Positions 11,024 through 23,811 of a stretch of DNA of 64,000 nt are shown here, piece after piece. Every line of letters begins with the position of its first letter. Position 1 is the first letter of the stretch. A program made the translations under genes and the position numbers. The stretch covers positions 38,491,841-38,555,840 of the forward strand of contig JAJEKV010000002.1 in assembly GCA_021234155.1 (NCBI GenBank), in the 5' to 3' direction. Below the pieces are notes generated by a model, which saw only the letters and a list, made by a program, of their open reading frames with translations, was not told the origin of the DNA and did not search any database. Source of the DNA: Isoetes taiwanensis (taxonomy: Eukaryota > Streptophyta > Lycopodiopsida > Isoetales > Isoetaceae).

Positions 11024-11324
11024 TTAATGCATTTTTACTGCTATTTGTATCCAGTAAATAGATTGATGGTGGTGAAGTGGCATATAGAGAGCTTTGGGAA
11101 GTAATCCCTTTGCTGGAACATGTATTTTCATTGGTGTTGATGGTCTATTCATGGAGGTAAGATGTCGAAAAAGACATGTTTGATTGACTCTAAAACCCTG
11201 CTTTTATGTACCAGTGACTGAAGTGGTTTCACTAACTGCACGTACATGACAATCCCCTAAGTGCTCTAGTTGATGGCCCTACACAGTGGATAAGGCGATG
11301 CAACACCTTTCCAGTTTATAGATT

Positions 11325-11700
11325 TCAAAATTGGTGCAATGCAAAGCCTGCCTTTAGAAGCAATACTGGTCATATTGATGTAACCCATATTACTATGTAG
11401 TATGCAAGTTCTACACAACTATCTATGCGCTTTTATTTGGGACAACATTATGGGACTTTGAATAGAAAACGTAAGTCTAGTTGTTCTCACCACATGTTGG
11501 CGTTTGCAAAAGATCCTACATTCTCTACTGCATACAATCTATGAGCACACAACAAGAGCTATTTAATATGTTGGCCTCAATGTATGCTACTACTATATTC
11601 ATTGGTGTCGCAAATGCACAATCTGTGAGCTGTTATTGGTGTTGGACAAAGTGTTTTCTACCGTGAAAGAGGTGCTGGAATGTACTCATTACTAGTATTG
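11325..11700 (+). pseudogene. ABCG/PDR transporter fragment, unit 1
   Basis: Remnant of a full-size plant ABCG (PDR-type) transporter, a plasma-membrane ATP-driven exporter. Two blocks of its second transmembrane region are readable on the plus strand. At 11331-11470 the frame gives VQCKACL-stop-KQYWSY-stop-CNPYY, then TTIYALLFGTTLWDF, matching the family pattern KACLWKQ..SYWRNP..N..R and GT.FW. At 11545-11690 it gives ELFNMLASMYATTIFIGVAN then, after a one-base frameshift, IGVGQSVFYRERGAGMYS, matching the family's GSMYAA..F.G..NA and ERTVFYRERAAGMYS signatures. Two in-frame stops at tryptophan-like positions and the frameshift mark a pseudogene. No nucleotide-binding domain is present. Confidence 0.8.
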
Positions 11701-12509
11701 TATTAACAACTAGTAGATAGAAATATACACGGTCCTTGAAATATTGTAAATGTAACGACCATAATTAGCTAGCTTTATAAATAATATCCCTCAATTTGCT
11801 ACCTCATGTTTCTAGTTCTCCTTAATTGCCAACCTAAGGCATTCTGCAACTGTAATATCCAACGACTTTGAATATCCAGCGGTGACATGTTCATAGTCGA
11901 TGCTTGTATTTATCTAGGATGCCAACAAGTTATTTTGAAATATCTAGCAAAAAATATTGTGAAGCTCAGATTCAAGAGTCCACGGTACAGTTTCGGCATT
12001 GAGGACCCGATCATCCCAGTTAGCCCTTGAATATAGATAGATAGGTGGATGGATAATACTTCTTCAATAGAGGTAAAATGCAAAAAATGATATATCATAG
12101 CAAAGACAATTCTTCTGAAATGGGACATATCACTTCAAGTTGTTCCAAAACCGAAGGAGGGTAATGACGTGTTAAGTTTCACTAGCTATGTACATTGCAA
12201 ATAAATTGTTGACAATAATCTTGACTTGCTTAGATAGTTATTCCAACTACTGAATGACATTGGAATTTATTAGTGGGTAGAAATGCACATGGTCTTTAGT
12301 CTTCTAGATGACGAGAGAATTTGTGGAACTTTTGGCTAACGTAATGCACGTAAGTAATCCTTGAGTAATGATATTAAAGGAATGTATTAGCAACTAGTAG
12401 ATAGAAATATGCACGGTCTTTGAAATCTTCTAAATGTAATGACCATTTTGTAACATAAAATCTTCTACTTAATAGAATACAAAATTTGGATCTCAGCGGG
12501 GCATGCTCT
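11701..12509. other. Stretch without recognised gene, unit 1
   Basis: Between the ABCG fragment and the protease. A 60-bp segment around aactagtagatagaaatata is duplicated within it (about 11697-11761 and 12387-12452). The second copy would lie in the protease 3' flank. Equivalents are 26936-27608, 45831-46637 and, shortened, 52711-52875. Confidence 0.55.
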
Positions 12510-13821
12510 CTCGATGAGTTGCTACAATCTGGCCGGGTACGAAAGAGATCTTCATTGCCTTTGTATCGTAGGTAACAAGATGATTCTCACGCATTATGTT
12601 TCCAATGATGCCGATCGGACTAAGATCGCCTTCTTGTAGAACGAAGACGTGACATCAACAAGCACATGACATTGGGATTGACCATGCCCATGTAATTTGA
12701 AACCGGAGGATCAATGAAGCCCCTCGGCGGGAAAGTGAGCGGAGGAACCCGCACGTTAGGTGCACGTGAAACATCAAAGCGTAGATCGTGGGCCGTACAT
12801 GAACTTGAGGCACGTATGGCATTGCATTGACGAATGCACGCGTGCTACATCATTGAATACACCTTCCTCGAGGATGGTGAGCGTGATACCGTAATCAATC
12901 ATTGTACCATGAGAGTTGAGATCCGAATATGGTTGATTGCGGTTTACAATCACGTGATTTCCTACACCGACGCCGTGAAGATGGACATAGTAGATTCCCT
13001 TGCCAAGGATGGGTGTAGAACCGCCAAAGGATTTGGGGAGGGGCGCCAAAGAAGAGGGCGCTTATCGAAGATCTTGGCCATAAGGCGAGGCGAGGGAGAA
13101 TACTCCATCGGTGGGCAACCGAGAGACAAGAGAAAGAGGTCCCGAATTTAGTCCCAAGCAATACCATCACCATCAAAACGCCAACAAGAGTATTAGAACA
13201 ACCGAAAGTTATCCCGGCCTACGGGAGCCGTGCAAAGCGGCGGCTTACATTGCATACACCCCTTAGTGTAACTCGTATCAAAGTATTGATACACATAGGA
13301 ACAAGAATATTCGTGACGATTTCTAAGAAAAGGATTGGGACGAGGGGCTAAGAAGCACCGCACAAAGGTCCACAACCATAATAGGGATTACATCCAAGGG
13401 TGGAAAATGAAGTAGACTGCCATGGATACAAAACATTTTCGGGACATGGAGCACAAGTTCCTTCATTTTGAGAGCATTCAGAGCAAGGGCCACACTTTAT
13501 CCAAACTTGGTCGCTTCCGGTGTCCATTTGTACCCTAAAAAGCTTTGCTGGAGTGCCCATCCATAAGTCCATCATATACCCAGATTGTGTGCTCGTAAGG
13601 GGGTTGCGACCATTGTGTCTAGCTTGCCAATATGCACTCCTTTTTTGGCTGCTTTCAGCCCCTCGATGCAATTTCTCATATGTTGGCAGACCCTTGTGTA
13701 CATGAGTTATATTCATTCTAATTTGCTCTGCTGCATGTGTTTGCGGGAGTGAGACTGAGAGTAGGCCTAGTACGAGCAATAGGATCCTCCATGTTAATGT
13801 TAATGTTAGAGAAGTATACAT
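12510..13821 (-). pseudogene. Nepenthesin-like aspartic protease, unit 1 (scrambled C-terminal half)
   Basis: Starts with ATG at 13821. The first 157 codons are open: signal peptide (RILLLVLGLLSVSL), propeptide, the first active-site motif DTGSDQVWIKC and the cysteine-rich nepenthesin insert. From about 13370 to 12510 the sequence still follows the intact copy at 27609-29057, but it is full of small differences, most of them at CTG/CAG triplets (for example the second catalytic motif DSGTT reads DYGIT). Several reading-frame breaks result. Taken at face value it is a pseudogene, but the error-like pattern leaves open that the real sequence is more intact. Confidence 0.85.
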
Positions 13822-14039
13822 TTGTGGAATTGCACTCTCAAACCGTGGAAGCTCCGTATTTGTAGTTGTTAGTTGTTCCTTTAGGTGCCTTTACCCAAAA
13901 GACAAAAAAAAAAAAAGACGACATTTTACCAAAGGTAAAGGTTTTTAGACAGAGGAAGAGGACGATGCTCTGTCTGCGATTCCGTTCTTCCGGATTTTTG
14001 CATGCTAGCTATGGCCTACTACGACGACGGAGTTTAAAG

Positions 14040-14302
14040 AAGAGCAATGCAAGCCTGCAAAGAAAAGGTATCAAAGCTGCTTCTTTCTGTGTTCTCATTT
14101 GCAGAAATCTTAAAGAACAGGGGATCGCCGGACAAAAGCGTAAATAGGCTACGAATGTTCTAGAACACTAATTGCTGACCGCTGCTTGCCTTCAATGCGG
14201 CCCTATCTATCTCCTGTGAGTCCAACCCTAGCCTGCACAAATCGGCCGATTTGCCCTGTTCTAGCCCTTTCCAAGTTGTTTGTAGCCGAATCTCCCAGCT
14301 TG
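14040..14302. repeat. Block Y', inter-unit version
   Basis: Related to the block at 2745-3006 (same gcaatgcaagcctgcaaaga start and gccctgttctagccctttcc core) but with a different middle (gctgcttctttctgtgttct). It occurs at each unit boundary: 29275-29534, 48178-48437 and 57015-57330. The last one contains both the middle of this version and the middle of the 2745 version, so it may be the undeleted parent form. Confidence 0.72.
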
Positions 14303-15304
14303 ATCATTCTTCTGCACCTGATTGATCTGAATCCATGCCTAGATCCTTCTGCACCTTTCTTAAAGAGAATCCAGATTATACAGAACTGATGTTTGCACAG
14401 GTCTATTCAGGCAGGCTTTTCACTTTTTGTTGCTGGCGGGTTTCACAAATCCATCCTTCGACAGTTCCAGTAATCCTGCTCCTTCTATTTGCATTCTATT
14501 CTCCCTTTTGTCCACGAAGTGGCTTCCAATTATAGCAGTCTGAGAACATTTCAAAAGTATCTTCTGAGCAAGACAGCCTTGCAACATGTCTATATAGAGA
14601 AGTTTCCACGAGATTAATAGCATTTCTCTTCTGGTTAGATTGATGCCTTCCATAAACCAAAGTTTAAATAGTTCCTCTTTCTTTCTACACCTGCTTTTCT
14701 CATCTCCTGCATATTGTTGATACTGTCTTGCAACATATCTTTGACATCACAGATATAGGATTCTAGCTCCGCACAAAAATTCCATGGGAACTACTTCCTC
14801 AAAGCGTTCTCTTCCTAGAGGAGTACATTGCCATGCATTCAGCAAAGTATGAACAATGAGGTCCACCTCAGGAACTCGTTAAGAATTTCACCTTTTTAAA
14901 GCAAATCACGCATTGAAGAAGATCATGGTACCAATATCTGGTGTGATTCTGTACTCGTTCTTCATAGATACAAAGTGCAAGGATGCATCCTCCCCAAAAG
15001 ACCACGGCCAAGGGAGTAGTAACGCTTTCAAGGTATTAAGCTAACATGTTTGTTTCTGAAACTTGACTGGTCCTTCACAGTCATTTCAATGATATCATCC
15101 TTAGTCCCAGGCCTGGAATGCTGTACCAACCAAAGTACTTGCACGTTTTTAGAATTCTTTAGAACAATTTGTATGAGAATAACAAAAGGACGGATACAGA
15201 TAGTAATCTCTGGGTTAGGCATGTTGTATATGCTTGAGGTACTTACTGCCACCAACGGCTCCATGACATAGCAAGCTTTTTACCTCTGCTAAGCTTTTTA
15301 CCTC

Positions 15305-16275
15305 TTTTATAGAATTAGCATTCCTCACTGAACTTTTGGCAGCATAGATATTTGCCATGAGTATGTAGCCAGTTGTGCACTTAAAATCCAGATAAACTCA
15401 ATAATATAGGGCTGGTTAAGAGATTGGAGTAATTCTTCAGCCTAAGTGAAGCAACCTGCACGGCCAAGAAGATCAACCATGCAATCATAATGGGTAACAT
15501 GTGGTGTGATCCCACGCTCCTTTTCCATAGACACAAAATAGCAATGTTGTTGCATTCGATGGAAGATTAGCATTGGCATTATAGGCATATCCTTTAATCA
15601 TGGTATCCCATGAGATGGCATCTCGAACTAGAAAGCCTTCATGTGCTTCCTCTAGAGTACCACATTTAGAATACATATCAATAAGACTAGTTCCAATAAT
15701 AACATCTAAAGGGAAAGAAGAACATAAAATCCGCTCATGGATAACCTTTCCTTGTTGCATGGCTCCAATACTGCCAAGTGCTTAAATACGTAACCTTATC
15801 TGGCCCAACACCCTGCTCTTGCATATCATCTATAAGACGTACAACAAAAACACCTTCATCACAATAATTATATCTTCAATAATTGCCCCACATGTCACCA
15901 CATTCCTACTTAATGATTGATTAAAAACTTTGCGTGCTTCATCTAAACACCCGCTTTTGCATGCATATCAATGAGAGCACTTACTACATAAACATCGGAC
16001 ACCAATCCATTGTTTATAACCTGTATGTGCATAAGTCTCCCCTCCTCTATTTCACCAGAATTACCACATGTTCGATGATGCTATAAAAATATCCTTCTCC
16101 TCGCTTCAATATCTTGTCCTCGCATCATCCTATATTATAAAAACCGCGGACGTCACGTCATCTCACCCGACGGCCACGAGATCGCTCCAATGTCCCTCCA
16201 ATGCCCCTAGAGTTCTGAATAATTTTATAGCTTTCTCCTTGTAAACCTTTTGTGGTTGAGCCATTTCTTCCTTTT
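15305..16275 (-). pseudogene. PPR pseudogene A, unit 2
   Basis: Near-identical copy of the unit 1 PPR pseudogene. It has the same PPR block in an open frame at 15760-15485, the same frameshift before the DLLGRAG-type segment, and the same E-domain MANIYAA motif at 15358-15338. The N-terminal block near 16130-15940 is broken by extra changes at 16070-16180, where CTG/CAG triplets differ from the other copies. It cannot make a full PPR protein. Confidence 0.83.
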
Positions 16276-17828
16276 GTTGGGTCCACGAAGACCAATCGGC
16301 CATAGAACCCAATAACGGAGCGCTGATAGACCTATTCTTCCGCACTTCGGCAGCTTGAAAGAAACATAGACGTGAGTTCTACATAATAAAAAAATAGTAG
16401 ATTACATATAGAGATCATTGGGAAAGATTTGTATAATTTGTGAACTTTTGTTACGAGTTAGAGATGCTTGATATATATCGGCAAAATAACCAGGTAAATC
16501 GCATTGCATCAATAATATAAGATAGATAGAAAAAAATAAGCTTGGAAAGATATTAAATTACGTAAGTCTAACATATATAGTGACATACAAATCTAGAAGA
16601 GCAAAAGACGATTAAATATATTCATGTTCCAAACGAGAGGATCCACAACTTCAAACTCCTTGTGCCCCCCGAGGGTCGAATTCAAGTGCGCAACGTGTAG
16701 AAGGAGCATCGGTCCCCATGTATCAAGATATATATGAGGTAAAAACTGTGACCTGATATACCTTGCTTGGTTTTTTTCTTCTCCAGATTCCTCCCCCCCG
16801 TGAGTGAATTCACAATGCTTGGCCAAAGCCTAGTCAAATTGCTAGTTTTTTTTTGGTCAACGCCCTAGGCAAACTCTCGCTCAAGCTCTGATGAAACACA
16901 TGTCGAATTTGTGGTGGAAAATATTCGAGTTTCAAGAATTTAAAATCACACTTGTTTATAATAGTGCATCTATGATGATCTTATAGAAGTAGAGAAATGT
17001 TGTTTCTTATCAAATTCAACCAAAAGATCCACGCCTAGTCTGCCTCAATGCTCAGACCAAAACATAGAGCAATGCAAGCCTGCAAAGAAAAGGTATCAAT
17101 GCGGCCCTATCTTCAAGCCTTCAATGCGGCCCTATCTTCAAGGCAAATTCGGCCTGCTATAGGGCCGATTTGCCCTGTTCTAGCCCTTTCCAAGTTGTTT
17201 GTAGCCTTTCAATCACCCAAATCCGACCGCCTTTTTCCAGGATTGCCCTGGATTTGGAACGCCATGCCTAGATCCGGGTTAAAGAGAATCCTTCTGCACC
17301 TTTCTTAAAGAGAATCCAGAATCCAGATTAGGGGAGGGCGGCCATTGGCTGCGCACGTCCCAGCTATGACTTGCAAAAATCACAAACGCCTACATTCTTT
17401 GACAAATAATAATTCTCTGTATCCATTTACATCAACCAAGTTTTGTCAAGTTTTAGTTTCTCTCTAGATTAATCTCTGATTACTCAGTTTGGAGTCTATA
17501 TTTCATTTTAGAGTCTATTCCTGACGCATTGCCAAGGTAAGCTTAAAATATATTTTCTGTTGTTTTGAGTCACATTGCTTTTTTTATTCTGACAGTTGAC
17601 ATCTGCCATCTAAGTTAATAGATGGTCTTGACACAGTAGTAGAGTACACTATAGTAATCTGGTCAAAATCAGTATGGAGTTTACATTCTAAAGACATAGT
17701 ATTACAGGGTTTGCTTAGGGATCGACTTGAAACAGACTTTAGTCATGCTATTGCTTATCTACAGTACATGTAGCATCCATTGTGTGAGCATCCTATTGTA
17801 GATGAATGCAAATGCTAATAGCTAACAT

Positions 17829-17929
17829 GCTACAGATTTTAAGCATGCTAGTTCCACTGGATCAGGCTACAGAATCATAAGCATGTTGGAAGGCTACAGA
17901 ATTTTAAGCATGCTAGCCCACTGGATCAG
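17829..17929. repeat. Short tandem repeat of gctacag...gcatg units
   Basis: Three consecutive units start gctacagattttaagcatgc, gctacagaatcataagcatg and gctacagaattttaagcatg. They are 37, 27 and 37 bp long and the outer two end in cactggatcag. The same set is present at about 51925-52026 and 57902-58005, and is missing from units 1 and 3. It could be part of a decayed LTR, but no ends were found. Confidence 0.65.
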
Positions 17930-18489
17930 GCTACTTGGTAGAGTGTAGCTAACGGTTTGGAAGTGTATAGCACATGGACTAGATCCATGCCTAGATCCTT
18001 CGCACCTTTCTTAAAGAGAATCCAGATATACTGAAATTGATGTTTGCACAGTCTATTCAGCAGTGCTTTTCGTTTTTGTTGTTTGGCGGCCTCCAAATTC
18101 AATCCTGCTCCTTCTATTTGCATTCTATTCTCCCTTTTGTTTCAGTATTACATTCTATGCACTTGCATCAAGTTCTCCAAGTAAATTTTGATATCTAGGA
18201 ATGCCCTTAAAAGGAAAATGGATGACCAATGAAAACTATCATGTACACTTGGAAAATAAACACTTGGAACTCATAGGAAAATAAACACTTGGAATTCATA
18301 CCAGCATAGGCACGACAAAAGTGACATAAGTCCATCACACAAGAGGTTAATGAACTGAAATGTTACCACCTGACTCCCTAGAGATCAAGGATGAGGCTCA
18401 AACAAGGAACTAAACGAATGGTTTGATAGGCAAGACTAAATCTTCAAATAAAAAAGCAACGGCATTCTTCAAATAAAAAAGCAGCGGCA

Positions 18490-18687
18490 TCATAGAATTG
18501 TTCTTACAGTTGAGGATGAGGTTGGGTTCCGAAGAAGACAGTGATTGGGGAATAATTTTATAGCTTTCTCCTTGTAAACCTTTTGTGCTTGAGCCATTTC
18601 TTCCTTTTGTTGGGTCAATCCTTCTTTTCTAGTTAGCCACGTCTCGCATAATAAGTGTATGCCTTGTTTGACACTTGAAAATCTCAT
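18490..18687 (-). pseudogene. N-terminal fragment of a PPR-like gene, unit 2
   Basis: Minus-strand open piece with LTQQKEEMAQAQKVYKEKAI then KLF. The same stretch, with small changes, begins PPR pseudogene A at 1970-1910, so this is probably the corresponding N-terminal coding region of a related PPR gene, upstream of DYW/PPR-B. It has no recognisable PPR repeat by itself. It lies in the 1-kb segment that units 1 and 3 lack. Confidence 0.5.
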
Positions 18688-19099
18688 TTAAGAGATGATC
18701 TTACTTCTAATCTTGCTCTCCAAACAATTTGCTTCGTTTCTGATCAAACACCATGTACTAGAAAGCACTAAAGAAGGATGAAGCGAGTGAAGAATGGAGG
18801 GAAAGGCTACACAGTAGAAAAAACGATCCAGCTAAAAATAATAGAAGAAGGCTGTACATATTTCAAATTCTTTCTCAAGTAGGAAAGAGGTCACATATCA
18901 AGAATAGAATCTACAAGAGTATTTATTTCAAAGCTTGGGTTAATGATAGTTAAAATTTGTGCGGAGTCTTATTGAAAAATCACCAGCCCATGCTCACTTC
19001 TTTGTGAAAGCTACTCTTTTCAAACCAAGAGACAATAGCAACTACGAAAAGTACACATTCAAATAAGAAAACTTTGAAGTTGGGATTCAATTTTTGAGA

Positions 19100-19373
19100 C
19101 TAAAGATGGCAAGACAAAATCACTAAATACACTAACTCACCATAAATCGCCACAAGAGCGATTCCCGCTTTCAAATACATGGAACCGACTTGCATCACTC
19201 AAGCAGATGGCACTTGTTCTATCTTTGAGGTGCCAACAATAGCTTTATGAGAATTATCACAATTAGAATTTGTTCTTACTTTGTTCCCGGTGTTATATTC
19301 ATAATTGCACAATAAATGGCCAGTTTCTCACTATGCATAAATAGTAAATATTCATTGTTAGATATGTCCTGCA
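19100..19373 (-). pseudogene. DYW-domain remnant, unit 2
   Basis: Copy of the DYW remnant of unit 1, with additional indels at CTG/CAG triplets near 19160-19215 and 19280 that break the reading frame. HSEKLAI and PGTT coding is still visible on the minus strand near 19330-19260. Confidence 0.72.
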
Positions 19374-20439
19374 AGAGACTGCCTATGTTAGCCTTGTATC
19401 TTGCTTTCGACTACAACTTTTCTTGTAATTTTTACACTAAAAATGGCCTTTGTCCCCATCAACAAATTTTGGACTATTCCAAAGATTGTCGGCCCAAATG
19501 TTTCCTCGAAATTTTCTCGAGCTCTAGAGGTCCTACCCATAACCCATGGCCTTGATTTGTTCACTTTTCGCTCTACATGCCTGAACCTACATAAATATTA
19601 CCCATCAACACATAAACTAGAGGATCACCACTATTCAATGTTGCACAAGGCAACCAGATAACTTGATAAAACTAAATTATTCTGAAGCTGAGCATTGCAA
19701 ATTTGCATATGAATGTCCTTTCCATCTTCCAAGGCTGCTAGACTGGCACACGCCTTTAATGCAACAACATAACTTGGTAAAAGTGGAGTGCAGCATGAAT
19801 AACCATAAAACCAATGATAAAGGTTATAGTTTATGGCATGCCAAATACAATTAAATAGCTCACCCTATCCTACGCATCTTTATGCTCCTTGCAAAATCAT
19901 CATTGTCTGATGCACCCATAAACCATGTTTTCTTTGTTGCAAAATCGAGATGATTCGTGAAGGCGCATTAGCTTTGATGTCACGAGTTTTTGAGAGCCTG
20001 TGTGTCTAAATTGGTCCCTTCGCTGTTCACGAAGTGGCTTCCAACTAATAGCAGTCCAAGAATATTTCAAAAGTATCTTCTGAGCCTTGCAACACGTTCT
20101 TTATAGAAGAAAAGTCTCCACGAAAGATTAATAGCATCTCTCTTCCGGATTAGATTGATGTGACACAAGACGATCTGTAACGGCACATAAGCTTTGATGT
20201 CATGAGTTTCTGTGAGACCCGTGTGTATAAGTTGGTCCCTTTCTCGTCCACGAAGTGGCTTCCAATTATAGCAGTCTGAGAACATTTCAAAAGTATCTTC
20301 TGAGCAAGACAGCCTTGCAGCATGTCTATATAGAGAAGTTTCCACGAGATTAACAACATTTCTCTTCTGGTTAGATTGATGCCTCCATAAACCTGACATT
20401 AGCATAAACCAAAGTTCCAATAATAACATCTAAAGGGAA

Positions 20440-20908
20440 AGAAGAACATAAAATCCGCTCATGGATAACCCTTCCCTGTTGCATGGCTCCAATACTGCCA
20501 AGTGCTTTCAACACGCTTAAGTACGTAACCTTACTGGCCCAACACCACCGCTTGAATATCATCTATAAGACGTACAACAAGAACATCTTCATTACAATAA
20601 TTATATCTTCAATATAATTGCCCCATGTCACCACATTCCTACTTAATGATTGATTAAAAACTTTGCGTGCTTCATCTCAACACCCCCGCTTTTGCATACG
20701 TATCAATGAGAGCACATACTACATAAACATCGGACACCAATCCATTGTTTATAACCTGTATGTGCATAAGTCTCCCCTCCTCTATTTCACCAGAATTACC
20801 ACATGTTCTGATGATGCTACAAAAAATAGCCTTCTCTAGCTTCAATATCTTATCCTGCATCATCTTTATATTATAAAATAAAACCGTGGCGTCTGTCTGT
20901 CCGCCCAA
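20440..20908 (-). pseudogene. PPR pseudogene B, unit 2
   Basis: Same as PPR-B of unit 1. The open piece at 20908-20672 carries the EEGRLMHIQVINNGLVSDVY block, and a second open piece at 20562-20371 carries VTYLSVLKALGSIGAMQQGR then IHERILCSSFPLDVII, before the same switch into the repeated block. Stops separate the two pieces. Confidence 0.8.
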
Positions 20909-22399
20909 TCGACGGTCGAGATCGTCCCAATAATCCTCCGCCCCAATCGACGGCTGAGATTATCTCATACGCAATCTACTGTTCAGATTGCGTTGGTGCC
21001 CCTCCGCCCCATTGACGCTAAAATCGTGCCCGCAAAAGGCATCCGTGTAAAAAAAAAAACGTGTGACAAATATGGATCTTTTCGGCTGGGCAACGCCTTT
21101 TCATTATTGACGTGATCTTCTCATATCGATGCCGAGAGGCTTCTTAGCAATTCGTATACTCTTAAAACTACCCAGAAATACTTTCTTCAATCTGACTATC
21201 TCAGAACAGACTTCTTGCATAGATTAAAGAGGTACAGAAATGTGATTTCTTGGCATGGTCATGTTTCCGTTAAATTTGATGGTTGATTTTAATCTGGGTG
21301 TTACCTAACAGCCATTATCCTGCGTCATGAAAATGCGATAAAAATGCGTCATGAAAATGCAACAAAAAATTGTTTTCGGGACATCATGTATTTTTGTCGT
21401 TTTGCCTCCATGATTCTAGGCCACTTAGAAAAAATTCCAGTTTACATTGCTCCAGTTGATTCTGTTATGTGTTGCAGTAAAATCTGTTATTAGGCTTCCA
21501 ACAAATTTGACATCTCTGCCTGTTCTTCCACTAACCTAGCGATTCAAATGCTTGATTCCAATGCATGCAACTATGGTGGCTTCCTTCGCTATGGCAGGAA
21601 AAGGGAAAAAACTTCATTACAAAATTAGGGTTAGAATCAAGGATAGCGATGTATGCTCTCGGCACCTCCTTTATAACAAAACAAATGTACATGTTGTAGG
21701 TACATGACGAGTTAGTAAAACCATTATGATCGATTAAAAACCTCCCTCCACGGGTTTTCGAGGAAAAACCTAACCATAATAGCATCAACTTATGTCCCAT
21801 CCAAAGTTGTAATAAGATAATAAGCCAAATACCCTCATGCTCACTAGCCTTGTTGGGTGAAATATACACAATAATAATGCGATCAAATGGACAAACTCCA
21901 TGCTTAAATAGCCTTCTCAATTGAACTTTAACAAGTGGCTAGAGTACGATTAGCTTGACCAGGACGACTAACCATTTGGTGCGTGCTTTTGACCTGCTTC
22001 CTGCATACACAATAAAAAGAAAAACCAAGCCACTAGAGGCTCCCCAGGGGCTCCTCCAGGCACGAGGGCGTTCAACCAGGCACAGGGGCCTCCATCCAGG
22101 CACGAGGGCCTCACCATGAACAAAACAATATATGGGACCCGGGGGGGGAGGGTGGGCTTGCACACATGTTACAAAAAGGAGCTGATGAGAAAGAAAGGGA
22201 ACATGGGAGGAACTAAATAAGGAACTATGGAATATGACAAACTAACTAACTACCTAACTAACTTCGCAGTTCTAGAACCTCATTTACCTTATATTCTGCG
22301 AAACGAAGGTAAATCTCATTTCTAGAAACACATGGACAAGAATGCTGAAAAAGAGGCAGAAAAAAATGAGCAATGTGATTCGGATAGGCACTATAAATG

Positions 22400-22820
22400 A
22401 GACGAAAGGACCAAAAAAGAAAGGAATATATATCAACCATGTAAACACTTGGAACACTCAAGGCCAGCGCCTTGACAATATTTTAAGAAGGTTCACCATG
22501 GTACACACCTATAAATTCTCAAGTTCATAACAAGGCAAAATTGTCTAAAAATAAGGAGAACCAAATAAAGCAAGATAGAAGGAGTTAAACATCTTTAAAA
22601 GTCACGCACAACAATACTACTAAGGAGTACAAACGGCAATGTCTCTAATGTGGTACAAACACCTAAGATCACAAGCTATAGACAAGGCAAAACTAATAAG
22701 AATTATGAGAACCAGATGCGAAGGAATAGTGGGATATTCAGCAAGATGGTAAGGGTTCGAACACACAATCTTTTAAGTCTCAAGGCTAACAAGTTACCAC
22801 CACAGCACTAAGCCATCCTA
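22400..22820 (-). mobile_element. Candidate tRNA-derived SINE, unit 2
   Basis: Copy of the unit 1 SINE candidate carried by the segmental duplication. The box B-like gtgttcgaaccc is retained (near 22755). A short extra stretch near 22515-22528 interrupts the distal part. Confidence 0.48.
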
Positions 22821-23811
22821 TGTCATGCAGTAAATATTCCATAGAATCTGTGGCAAAGAGCTAAATACCTTAAATCAATTAGACGAAGTCACAAGTTCTT
22901 GGGATCCTGCAACCGACCACTGACCAGCGAAATTTGCTGGCGACCAACCAATGGAATTTACCAGCAAAAATTGGCCACCAGCAAAAGTTACTCAAACAGG
23001 GTTAAGGGCCGGATTAAAACAACTGGTCGATCTTTGTCATCAAAGCACTTCTTCTTAGCCTTTGGAAGCGACAATCTCATCTCTCTTCAGTTCGACCCAA
23101 ATTAATTCTGTTCATCATAAGATCTTTACAAAAACCAACAATAACAATCTGCAGCCGCCAGAAACAGGATCAAAGTTCCTTGTATCTCTATCAACTTTAG
23201 CATAGATTCTGGTATAACAACAGGCCAAACAACACTTTTAGAAGCCTTGGAATGGGCCAGAGCAAACGGACTGGACTTTATTTTCAATTGGCAAAGAACG
23301 CGCAATTTGAACAAATACTCTGTAAAGAGACTAAAACAATGAGGAATCAGAAATGGGCGATGGTAGCATTGATGAACCTCAACTTCTGGATGACTTTGGC
23401 AATGGACTTCCTACCACAGTCTCCTCATCAGATTCTTTTGCGAAAATACACAGATAGCATCTTATGATCTTGCAGAAAATATGATTATAGAGAACACAAA
23501 AGAATGTTTAATGAATTTGTGCAGCATCAAATTGCACACCGAGAATCTTGGAATCATAACATGTTAATCATAACGTTATTAATGCTTAGCATGCATATAA
23601 GACTTACTTGTGCCGAAGTTTGAAGATGGAACCAGTGCTAGACCTAGGAAACAAATCACTTGCATATTTGTATTGGCATCCCAATACTCAAGGCATAGCA
23701 AGCTCCCATAAGAGGATCATCAGTACAAATCTATAAAAAACAATCAATACAACATTTTAGAAACAATCTCAAGAACTACAACCTTAAGAATCACAACCTC
23801 ATCTTGGTTCC

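Larger units (their letters stand above)
1..14302. repeat. Tandem segmental duplication, unit 1 (left end truncated by window)
   Basis: First visible copy of a large tandemly repeated segment. Its first bases recur at 14303, 29535, 48438 and 58204, and long stretches of the units align base for base with only scattered differences. Contents in order: PPR pseudogene A, GC-richer block, DYW remnant, PPR pseudogene B, SINE candidate, two LINE 3' ends, ABCG fragment, aspartic protease pseudogene. Relative to unit 2, this unit and unit 3 lack about 1 kb where unit 2 has 17726-18750 (the junction here is near 3410). The array probably continues left of the window. Confidence 0.95.
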
